Of a DNA stretch of 64,000 bases, positions 41,807-55,422 are shown one piece after another. The stretch covers positions 1,116,001 to 1,180,000 of the forward strand of contig NZ_CP107904.1 of the NCBI RefSeq assembly GCF_036013975.1, in the 5' to 3' direction. Made by a program: the position numbers and the translations under genes. The notes below the pieces were generated by a model, which worked only from the letters and a program-made list of their open reading frames with translations, was not told the origin of the DNA and searched no databases. The stretch is from Kitasatospora sp. NBC_00458 (lineage in GTDB: Bacteria > Actinomycetota > Actinomycetes > Streptomycetales > Streptomycetaceae). Positions within the stretch are counted from its first letter, which is position 1. Every line of letters starts with the position of its first letter.

Positions 41807-44800
41807 TCGGCGCCCGCCTTCGCCCGCGGTGCGGGGTCCGTGTGCACCGGGTGCGCCGCGTCCGTCCCGGTCCGGCGCGCGGCCTGCCCGGCGGCCTCCT
41901 CGGCGGCCCGGCGGGCGGCCGCGGCGCGGGCCCGTTCCCGCAGGCCGACCAGGTCGTCGGGTTCGGCGTCGGGCACGTCCCGGTCGAAGCGGGCGAGCGC
42001 GGGCAGCCGCAGCCCGACGAGGACCAGCACCAGCATGGCCAGGCCGAACAGCACGTACATCAGGGCGATGCCGCGCCCGGGCCCGGTGCCGATCAGCGGG
42101 CCGAAGACCGGGGCGAGCGCGCCGCCGGGCTCCATCAGCGGGCCGAACACGGCCGAGCCGAGCGGGGCGATGACGCCGTGGCCGAGCGGCAGGGTGGACC
42201 AGGCCACCAGCGTGTTGAGCGCGAAGACCCGGCCGTGGAACCGCTGCGGCACCTTGACCTGGACGATCGTCGAGTAGACGCCGTTGACCAGCGAGAGCGC
42301 GAAGGACATCCCGAACGCCCCGGCGGCGATCACCCAGAGCCCGGCGTGCAGGCCGGTGACGGCCCCGGCCAGGGCGAGCAGGGCGGCCAGGCCGAGCATG
42401 CCGCGCAGCCGGTGCCGGCGCGGCCCGCCCCAGAACCCCATCGCGACGCCGCCGAGCAGCGCGCCCGCGCCGCCCGCCACGGCCACCCGGGCGGCGCCGT
42501 CCAGGTCGTCGAAGGCGAGCACCATCGGGGTGACGAGCAGGAACAGCGGGGAGAGGAAGACGTTCAGCCCGGCGAACCAGAGCAGCATGGCCCGGAACCC
42601 CCGGTTGCGCCAGGAGTAGCCGAAGCCCTGCTTGATCTCCTCGGTGAGCGACTCGCGCCTGGTCCAGGGCAGCGTCCGGGGGAACCGCACCACGAGCAGG
42701 ATGCCGATCGCGAGCGCGTAGCTGGCCACGTCGATGATCAGGATGCCGCGCAGGCCGATCGCCGACATCATCGCCACCGCCACCAGCGGGACGACGAACT
42801 GCGCCGCGCCGAAGGCCAGCTGGACGATCCCGTTGGCGTGTCCCAGGTACTGCTTGGGCACGATCTGGGGCACCGCGGAGGCGTAGGCGAGGCGTTGGAA
42901 GGTGAGGGCGACCGAGAGCACGCCGAGCAGCACGTAGACCGTCCAGGAGTGCAGCTGCCCGGCGAGCAGCAGCGCGAGCATCGCGGCCTGGGTGGCGCCG
43001 GCCGCGACGTCCCCGGCGAGCATGACCCTCCGCCGGTCGAGCCGGTCGACCAAGGCGCCGGCCAGCGGGCCGACCAGGATGCCGGGGAGCATGGCGACGA
43101 CGGCGTAGAGCGCGTACCGGGCCATCGAGCCGGTCTCCAGCAGGATCCAGACCGGCAGCGCGAACTCGGTGAGCGCCGAGCCGGTGATCGAGACCAGCTG
43201 TCCGGCGGCGACGGCGAGGAAGCGGCCGAGGCCGGGCTGCGGGCCGTCCGCCTCCGGCTCCCCCGCGGCGGCGCCCACCGCCGGGGAGCCCGCCGGACCT
43301 GCTGCCGGGGCCTCCGACGGGGAGCCCGCCGCGGTGCCCGCCGCCGGGGCGGGCGGGCCGGTCTCGCCGTGGAACCACCAGGAGTTCTCGGGTGCCCGGC
43401 CCGGCAGGGCGCCGGTCTCCCCCGCCAGGACGGCGCGGTGCACGGTGGTGACGGCCTCGGCGACCTCGGCGGCCCGGTACTTGACGAAGAAGTGCCCGCC
43501 CTGGTCGAGCACGGCGACGGCGGAGCGCTCGGCGAGCAGCAGCCACTCGCGGTAGCGCTCCTGGTAGAAGTCGGCGGCCGGGTCGTGGTCGCCGACCAGC
43601 GAGACGAGCGGCGCGCGCAGCCGGGGCGCGCCGGCGGCGACCTCCGCGATGGCGCGGGTGAAGTACGCCTCGGCGGCCTTCGAGTCGCGGCGCATGTTGC
43701 CGACGATGAACCGGATCTGGTCCTGGTCGAGTTCGGAGGTGTCGACGCCCATGCCGGTGAGCCAGTTGACGTAGACCCGGTCGCCGAGCAGCGGCTCCAG
43801 CGAGGCGAGTCCGCTGAGCGCGGTGAGCACCCTGCTGCGCGGCTTGGCGAAGGGGAACTGGGCGCCGGCGTACACCGCCTCCAGTTCGCGGCCGGAGGCC
43901 TCCAGCAGGCGGGCGGTGGCCACGGCCAGCGCGGTGCCGACGCCGCAGTGGCCGTAGACGACCACCGGACCGTCCACCCGCTCGCGCACCTCGGCGGCCA
44001 GCTGCTCGGCCAACTCGTCGAAGGGGACGTGCTGTTCGGTGACGCCGATGTCGTGGCCGGGGATGGCCACCGCCCACAGTTCGGTGTCGGCGGGCAGCAG
44101 GTCGGCGACCGGCTGGTAGACGACCGCGCTGCCGCCCCCGTACGGGACGCAGACCAGGGTGAGCCGGCGGCGGTCGGCGGGGACGGGCCGGGTGAGGCGG
44201 TGCAGGAGCCGGCGCGGGCCGCGGTCCTGCTCGTCGAGGGAGGCGAGCGCGGCGAGGTCGCGGACGGTGCGGCAGGTGAAGAGGTCCATCACGCTGACCG
44301 GGCGGGCGCCGGCCTCGGCGAGCCGCCTGCGGGCCTTGGCGACCACCTGGGTGGCGAGCAGGGAGTGGCCGCCGAGGTCGAAGAAGTCCTCGTCGGTGCC
44401 GACCTCGGGCAGGCCGAGCACCTCGGCCCAGATCTCGGCGAGCACCCGCTCGGCGGGAGTGGCGGGTGCGGTGGCGCCGGCGTCGCGGCGCAGCTTCGGG
44501 GCGGGCAGGGCCCGGCGGTCGAGCTTGCCGTTGGGGGTGAGCGGCAGGGCGGGCAGGACGGCGAAGGCGGTGGGCACCTGGTGGTCGGGCAGGCTGCGCT
44601 TGAGCGCGGCGCGCAGCGCGGCGGGGTCGGGTTCGTCGGCGCCGGGCGCGGGGACGAGGTAGCCGACCAGGCGCTTGTCGCCGGGCCGGTCCTCGCGGAC
44701 GACCACGGCGGCGTCGGCGATGCCGGGCCGGGCGCGCAGGGCGGCCTCGGTCTCGCCGGGCTCGATCCGCAGGCCGCGGATCTTCACCTGCTGGTCGATC

Positions 44801-47543
44801 CGGCCGAGGTGTTCGAGGGCGCCGTCGGGGCGGCGGCGGGCGAGGTCGCCGGTGCGGTAGAGCCGGGAGCCGGGCGGGCCGTAGGGATCGGGGACGAAGC
44901 GGGCGGCGGTGAGGCCGGGTCTGCGGTGGTAGCCGAGGGCGACGGCGGTGCCGCCGATGTGCAGTTCGCCGGGGGCGCCGGGCGGCACCGGGCGGAGCGC
45001 CGCGTCCAGCACGTACAGGCGGGTGTTGTCGATCGGCAGGCCGATCGGGACGGTCTCCGGCGGGCCCTCGCACTCCCAGGCGGAGACGTCGACGGCGGCC
45101 TCGGTGGGCCCGTACAGGTTGGCGAGTGCGCAGCCGGGCAGGCGGGTGGTGAACTCCCGTGCGGTGTCGGGCGGGAGGGCCTCGCCGCTGCAGACCACGC
45201 GGCGCAGCGCGGTGCACTGCTCGATGCCGTCCTCGGCGAGGAAGACGGTGAGCATCGCGGGGACGAAGTGGGCGACGGTGACGCCGGCCCGCACGATCAG
45301 GTCGCGCAGGTAGCCGCTGTCCTTCTGGCCGCCGGGCTTGGCGAGGACGATCCGGGCGCCGGTGGTGAGCGGCCAGAAGAACTCCCAGACGGAGACGTCG
45401 AATCCGGCCGGGGTCTTCTGCAGGACGGCGTCCCCGGGGCCGATCCGGTAGGCGTCCTGCATCCAGTGGATGCGGTTGGCGATGGCCCGGTGGGTGTTGG
45501 GGACGCCCTTGGGGCGGCCGGTGGAGCCGGAGGTGTAGATCAGGTAGGCGGTGTCGTCGGGGGCGGGTCCGGCCGGGCCGGCGGCTCTGCTCCTGGCCTT
45601 GGGCCACTCGCCGGGGTCGTCGAGCAGCAGGACCCTGGCGGTGCAGCCGTCCGGGACGGGGAGGCGGCGCTGGGTGAGCAGGACGGGTGCGGCGCTGTCG
45701 GCGAGCAGGAAGGCGAGCCGCTCGGCGGGGTAGTCGGGTTCGAGGGGGGTGTAGCCGGCGCCGGTGCGGAGCACGCCGAGCAGGCCGGCGACGAGTTCGG
45801 GCGAGCGTTCGGCGCTGATCGCGACCAGGCTGCCGGGGCCGACGCCCTCGGCGGCGAGGCGGGCGGCGATCCGGTCGGCGGCGGCGTCGAGCTGGCGGTA
45901 GGTCAGCGCCGGCTTCCCCTCGAAGGCGACGGCGACGGCGTCCGGGGTGCGGGCGATCTGCTCGGCGACCAGGGCGGTCAGCGTGGTGTCCGGCCGGTCG
46001 ACCGCGGTGTCGTTGAACTCGTCGATCTCGAAGGCGCGTTCGGCGGCCGGGAGGTCGTCGAGGGCGGACAGCGGGGTGTCGGGGTCGGCGGCGACGGCGG
46101 TGAGCAGCCGGCCGAGGTGTCCGGCGAGGCGGGCGACGTCGGCCTCGGCGAACAGGTCGGTGTTGTAGTTGAACGAGCCCTGCAGGCCCTGCGGCCACTC
46201 CTGGAGGAAGAGTTCCAGGTCGAACCGGGTGCCGCTGGCGCGCACTCCGAACGGCGCTACGTCGAAGGGAGGTTCGCCGACGGCCTCGCGCTGGGTGGCG
46301 TAGTTCTGGACGGCGAGGACGGCCTGGAAGACCGGCGGCCGGGTGACGTCGCGGGGCACCTTGAGCTCGGTGACCAGCTGGGCGAAGGGGAGCTCCTGGT
46401 GGGCGTAGGCCTCCAGGCAGGTCTCCCGGGTGCGGCGGAGCAGCTCGGTGAAGGCCGGGTCGCCCTCCAGCCGGGCGGGCAGCGCCAGCACGTTGACGAA
46501 CATACCGACGAGCGGTTCGAGTTCGGGCTCGGGGCGGCCGGCGATCGGCGAGCCGACGGCGAAGTCGCGCTGGCCGCTGTAGCGGGAGAGCAGGGCCTGG
46601 AAGGCGGCGAGCAGCACCATGTGCACGGTGGCGTCGTGCCGCTTGCCGAGGGCGGTGAGCCGGTCGAGCAGCCCGCGGTCGACGGCGAAGCCGTAGCCTG
46701 CGCCGTCGAAGGTCTGCCGGGGCGGCCGGGGGCGGGAGAAGGCGAGCTCCAGCGGTTCGACGCCGGCCAGTTCGCGGGCCCAGTGCGCGACCTCGGCGGC
46801 GAGCCGCCCGCCGCTCAGCCGCTCGCGCTGCCAGATCGCGAAGTCGCCGTACTGGACGGCGAGTTCCGGCAGCGGGTCAGGGCGTCCGGCGGCGTACGCG
46901 GCGTAGCCGCGGAGGATCTCGCCGAGCAGGACCTCGCTGGACCAGCCGTCGCTGACGCTGTGGTGGACGACCAGCAGCAGGACGTGGTCGTCGGCGGCGA
47001 GGCGGATCAGCAGGGCGCGCAGCAGCGGGCCGCGTTCGAGGTCGAAGGGGACGGCGGAGGCCTCGTCGACCAGCCGCTCGGCGTGCGCCTCGTCGTCGGC
47101 GTCGGCCACGGTGAGCGCGGCCGGGCCGGGCGGGTCGACGGCCAGCACCGGGCGGCCGTCCTCGGTGGCCGGGTAGCGGGAGCGGAGCGTCTCGTGCCGG
47201 GCGACCGAGGCGTCCAGGGCGCGGCGCAGCGCGTCGGCTTCCAGCGGCCCCCGCAGCCGCCGGACCACCGGGATGTTGTACGCGGCGGTGCCCGGTGCGA
47301 ACTGCTCCATGAACCAGAGCCGTTCCTGGGCGAAGGAGAGCGGCACGGGCGCGTCGGCGGCACGGCGCCCGATCGCCCGGCGCGGCGCGGTGCGGGCGCG
47401 CAGCCGGCGGCTGAGCAGTTCCCGCTTGGCGGCGGTGAGGCCGGCGGCCGGGGGCGCCGGGGGCGCGGTGGCCGGGGTGGCGGCGTCGGGCCGGTCCGCC
47501 GGGGGCGTGTCCGCTCCGGCGGCGGGGCTGGTGGTGTCGGTGC

Positions 47544-47547
<4 letters not shown>
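41803..47547 (-). CDS. NRPS C-A-PCP-TE (Cys nucleophile, serine code) fused to an MFS transporter
   Basis: A 1914-residue fusion. The C domain (about 60-490) has [11 protein letters not shown]. The A domain (about 510-1010) has [11 protein letters not shown] and [11 protein letters not shown]; its pocket reads D-V-W-H-V-S-L-V-D-K, a serine code. PCP Ser is at about 1062 ([10 protein letters not shown]). The thioesterase (about 1110-1370) has YGHCGVG, so the usual Ser nucleophile is Cys (residue 1201). After a linker, about 1440-1860 is a 12-segment MFS permease ([55 protein letters not shown]). Synthesis and export are thus built into one polypeptide at the membrane. Databases name this layout NRPS/MFS transporter, so the fusion is not unique, but its chemistry is unstudied as far as I know. 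Confidence 0.93.
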
Positions 47548-50912
<3,365 letters not shown>

Positions 50913-51048
50913 GACACTCCTCGGTACCCGCCCCGCGAGGGGACGGCGGGTCTGGGACATGGCTCGGCCGCGTGCCCTGCGTGGGTGGGAGGAGCTGCGC
51001 GCTCGGCGAGAGGCGGCGGGCCCCCGTTTGGCCGCCGCGGTCCGGATC

Positions 51049-51077
51049 ATGCTAGGGAGCGTCCGAGGGAGCGTCAA
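51049..51077 (-). promoter_or_regulatory. Promoter of the NRPS operon
   Basis: On the minus strand TTGACG (51072-51077), a 17-bp spacer, and TAGCAT (51049-51054): a good housekeeping-type promoter. RNA would start near 51042, giving a leader of about 130 bases to the first NRPS gene. No other promoter-like match was seen between 50913 and 51297, so this 385-bp gap is otherwise only leader and terminator. Confidence 0.68.
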
Positions 51078-51089
51078 TGGTCTGGACCA
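51078..51089. promoter_or_regulatory. DasR-like operator abutting the -35 box
   Basis: TGGTCTGGACCA differs by one base from the palindromic core TGGTCTAGACCA of DasR sites (dre) and chitinase-promoter repeats of Streptomyces. It touches the upstream edge of the -35 hexamer, where a bound GntR-type repressor could block or modulate the promoter. It would tie the NRPS operon to N-acetylglucosamine status. Confidence 0.5.
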
Positions 51090-51244
51090 GCTGAACCGGT
51101 GGGACTGCTGTGACTGGTGGGACAGCCAGGGCGAACGCGTCCGATCCGGGCTCGAACGGCGGAAACTCGCCCGAAACGCCGAGCGGCCCGGCCGGTCCGG
51201 GGCACCGCTCGGAACGCCCCGAAGACGCGCCGCGGAACGCCGAA

Positions 51245-51279
51245 CGGCCCGGCCCCCGTCCGAGACGGGGGCCGGGCCG
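51245..51279 (-). terminator. Terminator after the M15-like gene
   Basis: A perfect 16-bp stem (51245-51260 with 51264-51279; arm CGGCCCGGCCCCCGTC) and a 3-base loop, 18 bp beyond the stop of the minus-strand gene at 51298. It insulates that gene from the NRPS promoter downstream. Confidence 0.82.
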
Positions 51280-51297
51280 GGGGCGCCGGGAGCCGGG

Positions 51298-52062
51298 TCA
51301 GGCCTGCTGGGCCGCCAGCTTCCGGGCGTCCTTGCGGCGCTCCGGGCGAAGGCTGTCGACGATCACACCGGGGCCCTCCCCGGGGGTGAGCTCCCAGGCC
51401 CGCAGCTTCGCCGCGACGGCGGCCAGCCGCGGGTCGCCCGGCGGCACGTCGATCGAGAACAGCGACTCGTCCGGCGTCCGGTCGTCGCCGCCCCAGCGGA
51501 CCACGCCCTCGCAGTCCGCGAGGATGTCGCGGATCGTCAGCTCCTCCAGCGGGAAGAAGCCGCCCCGGACCCCGGTCGGGTAGGAGCCGGGCCTGATCTG
51601 CACCGCCGTGCCGGACGCCTGGTTGGACTCGGCGAGCCGCCGGCCCACCGCGTCCGGCGCCCGCCAGCCGACCACGTCGCCGGACCGCAGCGCGTCGACC
51701 TCGTAGTGGAACCGCCGGACGACGTGCACCAGCACCGTCTCGACCTCGCCCATCCGGACCTTGACGTCCAGCGGGGTGCCGGGCACCGGCCGGGTGTAGA
51801 CGCTGCCGCGGGCGTCGGTGGCCTTCTCCATCTCCCAGCCGTTCTTCGACGGGATCCCGGTGAGCACCTTGGCCTCCCGCTCGCGGGCCTCCTCCACCGC
51901 CCGGCGGACCGCCTCCGAGCTGGGGACGGGGGTCGGGGCGGGCGCCGGGGCGGCACCCGCCGCGTAGCCGGGGGTGGCGAGCAGCTGCGAGCCGACCGCG
52001 GCACCGGCGGCGACGGCGGCGGCGCGGAACAGCGCCGCTCGCCGGGACAGGTTGGCCGTCAC
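51298..52062 (-). CDS. Exported M15 peptidase-like protein lacking zinc ligands
   Basis: A 254-residue protein with a Tat-type signal (NLSRRAALFRAAAVAAGAA) and mature part starting near GYAAGAAP. Residues about 130-225 follow the D-Ala-D-Ala carboxypeptidase (M15) layout: SNQASGTAVQI stands where the family has SxHxxGxAxD, then VVRWGGDD, then DESLFSI in place of DEMHFE-like. All three zinc ligands (His, Asp, His) are replaced by Gln, Gln and Leu, so it is probably a non-catalytic cell-wall-binding relative. The GTG overlaps the stop of the small membrane protein gene. It is the last gene of a three-gene unit with the DUF1906 protein. Confidence 0.72.
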   Translation of the reverse strand: MTANLSRRAALFRAAAVAAGAAVGSQLLATPGYAAGAAPAPAPTPVPSSEAVRRAVEEAREREAKVLTGIPSKNGWEMEKATDARGSVYTRPVPGTPLDVKVRMGEVETVLVHVVRRFHYEVDALRSGDVVGWRAPDAVGRRLAESNQASGTAVQIRPGSYPTGVRGGFFPLEELTIRDILADCEGVVRWGGDDRTPDESLFSIDVPPGDPRLAAVAAKLRAWELTPGEGPGVIVDSLRPERRKDARKLAAQQA

Positions 52063-52508
52063 TTGTATTCCTCCTTGCGTCGGACGATCACGAACACGGT
52101 GAGCAGGACGGCGCAGACCGCCAGCACGGCCAGCACCGGATTGACGTACGAGGGCACGATCACCGGGACGACACCGCCGTCGGCGGTGCGGCACCCGAAC
52201 TCCAGCGGGATCCACGACGGCTCGTAGCCGACCAGCCGACGCCCCACCGCCGCGTTGCACGCCGTCGACTGGTCGTAGTCGTCGGCGGCGAACAGGTGCA
52301 GCAGACCCCAGGTGTACGTCGCGGCCGTCGCGGCCCAGGCCAGCGCGGCCGCGGGGGCCGACGCCTTCGCCGCGGTCCACCCGGTCCGGGCGCGGAGCAG
52401 CGCCCGGACCGCGCGGACGAGCAGCCAGGGGACGGCGACGAACCCGACCGCCATCAGCAGGAGGAGGACGACGCCTTCGTGGGAGGCGAACGGCTGGTCA
52501 CCCGACAT
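52059..52508 (-). CDS. Small membrane protein next to the DUF1906 gene
   Basis: A 149-residue protein with hydrophobic segments near 10-33, 48-68 and 120-140 (PVLAVLAVCAVLLTVFVIV), and an extracytoplasmic loop with two Cys (STACNAAVG, EFGCRTADGG). No known family. The ATG at 52508 is preferred over an in-frame GTG 12 bp upstream because TGAGG sits at the right distance. It lies between the DUF1906 gene and the M15-like gene, which it overlaps by 4 bp. A holin-like or anchoring role can be imagined but is not shown. Confidence 0.72.
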   Translation of the reverse strand: MSGDQPFASHEGVVLLLLMAVGFVAVPWLLVRAVRALLRARTGWTAAKASAPAAALAWAATAATYTWGLLHLFAADDYDQSTACNAAVGRRLVGYEPSWIPLEFGCRTADGGVVPVIVPSYVNPVLAVLAVCAVLLTVFVIVRRKEEYK

Positions 52509-52526
52509 CGTGGACCTCACGTCTCG

Positions 52527-54752
52527 TCAGCGGTTGCGGGAGATGGAGTTGTACTTCTCCATCACGTAGTACAGTCCCATCCGCTTCTTGGCCTCCTTGT
52601 AGGCCTCGTTCCCCGGCCCCTGGTAGCGGCGCAGGACGTCGTAGATCTCCGAGTCGACGTAGTCCAGGCGCGGCGACCGCATGGCCGGTGAGTCGTCGTC
52701 GCCCTCGGGCTTGCCGTCGATGTCCCACAGGTCGATGAGCGCCACGTTGGTCAGGGCCGTGGTCTCGGAGTCGTACGAGGCCTTCCAGCAGTTGTACAGG
52801 TGCTCGTCGTTGGTCTTGTCGAGGATCGACCCGCCGGTGATGTAGCCCTTGCGGACGGCGTTGTTGTGCGCGCCGAGGAGCGTCAGCCCGCGCTGCTTGG
52901 CGATGCCCGCCGAGGTGTCCTCGAAGTGGCCCGTGGTGTTGAACGCCAGGATCACGGCATCCCAGGCCAGCAGGTCGTCCGGTGCGATGTGGCGCATCTC
53001 CCAGTAGGCCGAGGTCTGGATCAGGGCCTTGCGCAGGTTGTACCGGTTCGACAGCTCGGTGATGAGTTCGTCGTGCTCGATCACCGTCGTCTGGAAGCAC
53101 TTCCAGTGCTGGTAGCTGCGCATCCCGCCGTCGTTCGGGTAGCCCAGCGACTCCATGTACTTGCCGACGTCCGTCTGCATCGCGGACCACACCGTCATGT
53201 CCAGCCGGACGTCGGCCTTCACCGGGCGCGGCGGGTCGAAGGAGTTCTGACCGGTGTCGCGGCCCGAGGCGATGTTGTTGTCGATCTCGATCGAGCCGGC
53301 GCCGCTCCCGACGGTGCGGGTGACGATCTGGTCGTACGCCCAGTCGGCCGGCAGCGGGTAGCCGTAGTTGCCGGAGAACCCGGAGGACATGTCCGAGACG
53401 AACGAGGCCGTGGAGTGGCCGGCCTGGGAGACCCGGGTGCAGACGTTGCGCGGCCCGTACACCCCGATCTGGTACCGGTTCCCGTCGTCGGCCATCGCGT
53501 CCTGGATGCCCTTGAAGTGCGGCAGCACGTTGGACGTGATGTCGGAGTCCATGGCGTCGAAGTCGACCGCGAAGAAGATCCGCGTCCCGGCCTTGAAGCC
53601 GTGGTCCAGCGCGGCGTTCACCGCCGCCTGCCCGGCGGTCCGGCCCGCCGTGTAGGTGAAGTTCGAGGCGTCCCGCCCGTAGGTCTGGTAGATCGGGAAG
53701 CAGCGCAGGCCGTTGGCGGCGATCGTCGCCAGCTCGCCCTCCTGGATCGCCTTCTCGGGGAGGTCCTTCGTCGGGTCCTTCACCACCAGCGGATTGGTGA
53801 GGTAGCGCCCCACGTAGGTGATGCCCTCGGCCTTGAGGGCCGCCGCGCGGGCCGGGGTGATCCTGGTGACGCCGTCGCAGGCCGCACCCTTGCGCGCCTG
53901 GTCGCCGTAGGACACCAGCAGGGAGGCCCAGGTGGAGAAGTCCCCGGTGCCGCTGACCGGGAGCGCCGCGAACGACTGGAAGTCCCGGACGGCGCCCGCG
54001 AGCGCGGAGTCGAAGGAGGAGGTGAACGCGTTCGGGCGGCTGTTCAGGACCATGCCCGCCGAGAACAGCTCGACCCAGGTGCCCTGCGACCCCTGCGACA
54101 CCGTGTGGGACTTGATCCCCGCCTGGGTGCCCGGTCCGAAGACGCCGTTGGCCGTCCCGTCGGCCATGCCCAGCTCGAACTGGACGGCGAACAGCATCGC
54201 CTTGGCGACGTCCCGCGAGTTGTGGCCGTCGCAGGGGATGGCGTAGAAGTCGCGGCGGTTCAGGTAACGGCCGTTGAGCCAGCGCTGGACGGCACGGATC
54301 TCCTGCGTCCCGGAGTTGACCGTGACGTAGGCGTCCATGGTCAGCAGGGCCTTGAACACCTTGGGCGTCAGGTCGCTGCCGGGCATCAGGCCGTCCACGC
54401 CCATGTCGAGCTTGAGCCGGGCCACGCCCGCCTGGACCCGCGCGTTGTAGGTGCCGTCGAAGCCGCCGCCGTCGTAGCCCTTGCAGTAGAGGGCCGACTG
54501 GATGATCTGGCCGAAGTTCCCCGAGGGCACGGTGGAGGCGTTGAGCGCCGGGTACTTCGTCGCCAGGGTCGACAGTGTCGTCGGACCGAAGGTGTTCGAG
54601 AGCGCCGTGATGCCGAGCTCGATCTGGAGGGCCTTCGTCAGCGCGAACATCGTGGGCCAGCCGGTCCGGCCGTCCTCGTCGATGATGCCGATCCGACTGC
54701 CGTACACGGTGTTCAGGAACCGCTGGGCCCGCATCACCATTTCATCGGCCAT
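52527..54752 (-). CDS. DUF1906 glycoside-hydrolase-like protein with peptidoglycan-binding repeats
   Basis: A 741-residue protein. Residues 1-300 contain about three peptidoglycan-binding-type repeats (RFLNTVYGSRIG, IQSALYCKGYDGGGFDGTYN, VQRWLNGRYLNRRDFYAIPC, NGVFGPGTQAG). About 305-520 is the DUF1906/Rv2525c-like TIM-barrel (ITYVGRYLTN, CFPIYQTYGR, RIFFAVDFDAM, YQIGVYGPRNVC, ADWAYDQIV). About 530-741 is an unrecognised domain. No signal peptide is present although the domains act on cell wall, so it must leave by lysis or a non-classical route such as an injection system. The SD AAGGAGG precedes the ATG. Base composition is slightly less GC-rich than its neighbours. Confidence 0.87.
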   Translation of the reverse strand: MADEMVMRAQRFLNTVYGSRIGIIDEDGRTGWPTMFALTKALQIELGITALSNTFGPTTLSTLATKYPALNASTVPSGNFGQIIQSALYCKGYDGGGFDGTYNARVQAGVARLKLDMGVDGLMPGSDLTPKVFKALLTMDAYVTVNSGTQEIRAVQRWLNGRYLNRRDFYAIPCDGHNSRDVAKAMLFAVQFELGMADGTANGVFGPGTQAGIKSHTVSQGSQGTWVELFSAGMVLNSRPNAFTSSFDSALAGAVRDFQSFAALPVSGTGDFSTWASLLVSYGDQARKGAACDGVTRITPARAAALKAEGITYVGRYLTNPLVVKDPTKDLPEKAIQEGELATIAANGLRCFPIYQTYGRDASNFTYTAGRTAGQAAVNAALDHGFKAGTRIFFAVDFDAMDSDITSNVLPHFKGIQDAMADDGNRYQIGVYGPRNVCTRVSQAGHSTASFVSDMSSGFSGNYGYPLPADWAYDQIVTRTVGSGAGSIEIDNNIASGRDTGQNSFDPPRPVKADVRLDMTVWSAMQTDVGKYMESLGYPNDGGMRSYQHWKCFQTTVIEHDELITELSNRYNLRKALIQTSAYWEMRHIAPDDLLAWDAVILAFNTTGHFEDTSAGIAKQRGLTLLGAHNNAVRKGYITGGSILDKTNDEHLYNCWKASYDSETTALTNVALIDLWDIDGKPEGDDDSPAMRSPRLDYVDSEIYDVLRRYQGPGNEAYKEAKKRMGLYYVMEKYNSISRNR

Positions 54753-55422
54753 GGTCGCCGTCCTCCTTCTTGGTCCCGACCGGAGTGTCGTGCCGGCGAG
54801 AGTCGTGCCGGCGGAGAGTCATGCCGGTCCACCGGCACACGGGATCCCGCGGACACGGCCCCGTTCGGGCCGCGGAGGAGGAAGGCGCGCCACACGCCCG
54901 GCACCGTCGACAGGACGGCCCGGCACCGCGCCGGAGGGCCCGAGAAAGGCCCCCGTGATTCACCGTCGAAACCGATTCCCGAATCCCGCCCGAAGCGGTG
55001 GGAAATCGTTCGTGAAATCATTCCGCCGTGCCCTGGACGGACCCGGCATTCCCCCGTGATTCGCTATCCCCCGTGCTCAGGGCCACCTTCCCCTTCGGTG
55101 GACCCCGGTTGATCGACCCACCGATGCTTTCATCAGCCGTACGGACGCGTCAAGCACGGAACTGACGGATCGTATCGGTCCGATGCCGCCCCCCACCGGC
55201 CGCCGCGTCCTCGACTCGCCCCCGGGCGCTCCCCGGGCCGCCGCGGCGCAGCTCCGAGCGGCTCCTCCGGGCCCCTGACGGATCGGGGAAGGATCGGGGA
55301 CGGAACACCTCCCGGGGAGGAGACCGGCCGCACACCGCCGACCTCGTGATCGACCACGAAGGGGAATAGCGTCCGACCGGACCCGAACGACCGCCCCGGC
55401 CGCACCGGGCGGTGGGTCCCGT
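54753..55422. other. 670-bp gene-free leader of the DUF1906 gene
   Basis: No supported gene. Near 54785-54830 there are three imperfect 15-16-bp direct repeats built on GTCGTGCCGGCGAGA. A weak promoter-like pair on the minus strand (TTGACG at 55148-55153 and AAGCAT at 55124-55129, 18-bp spacer) would give a leader of about 370 bases. The area around 54960-55160 is locally less GC-rich, fitting a regulatory region. Confidence 0.4.

Noticed and set aside
54753..55422. Short minus-strand frames upstream of the DUF1906 gene
   Set aside because: Arg/Pro/Ser-rich translations with no start signal; better explained as leader and promoter DNA.
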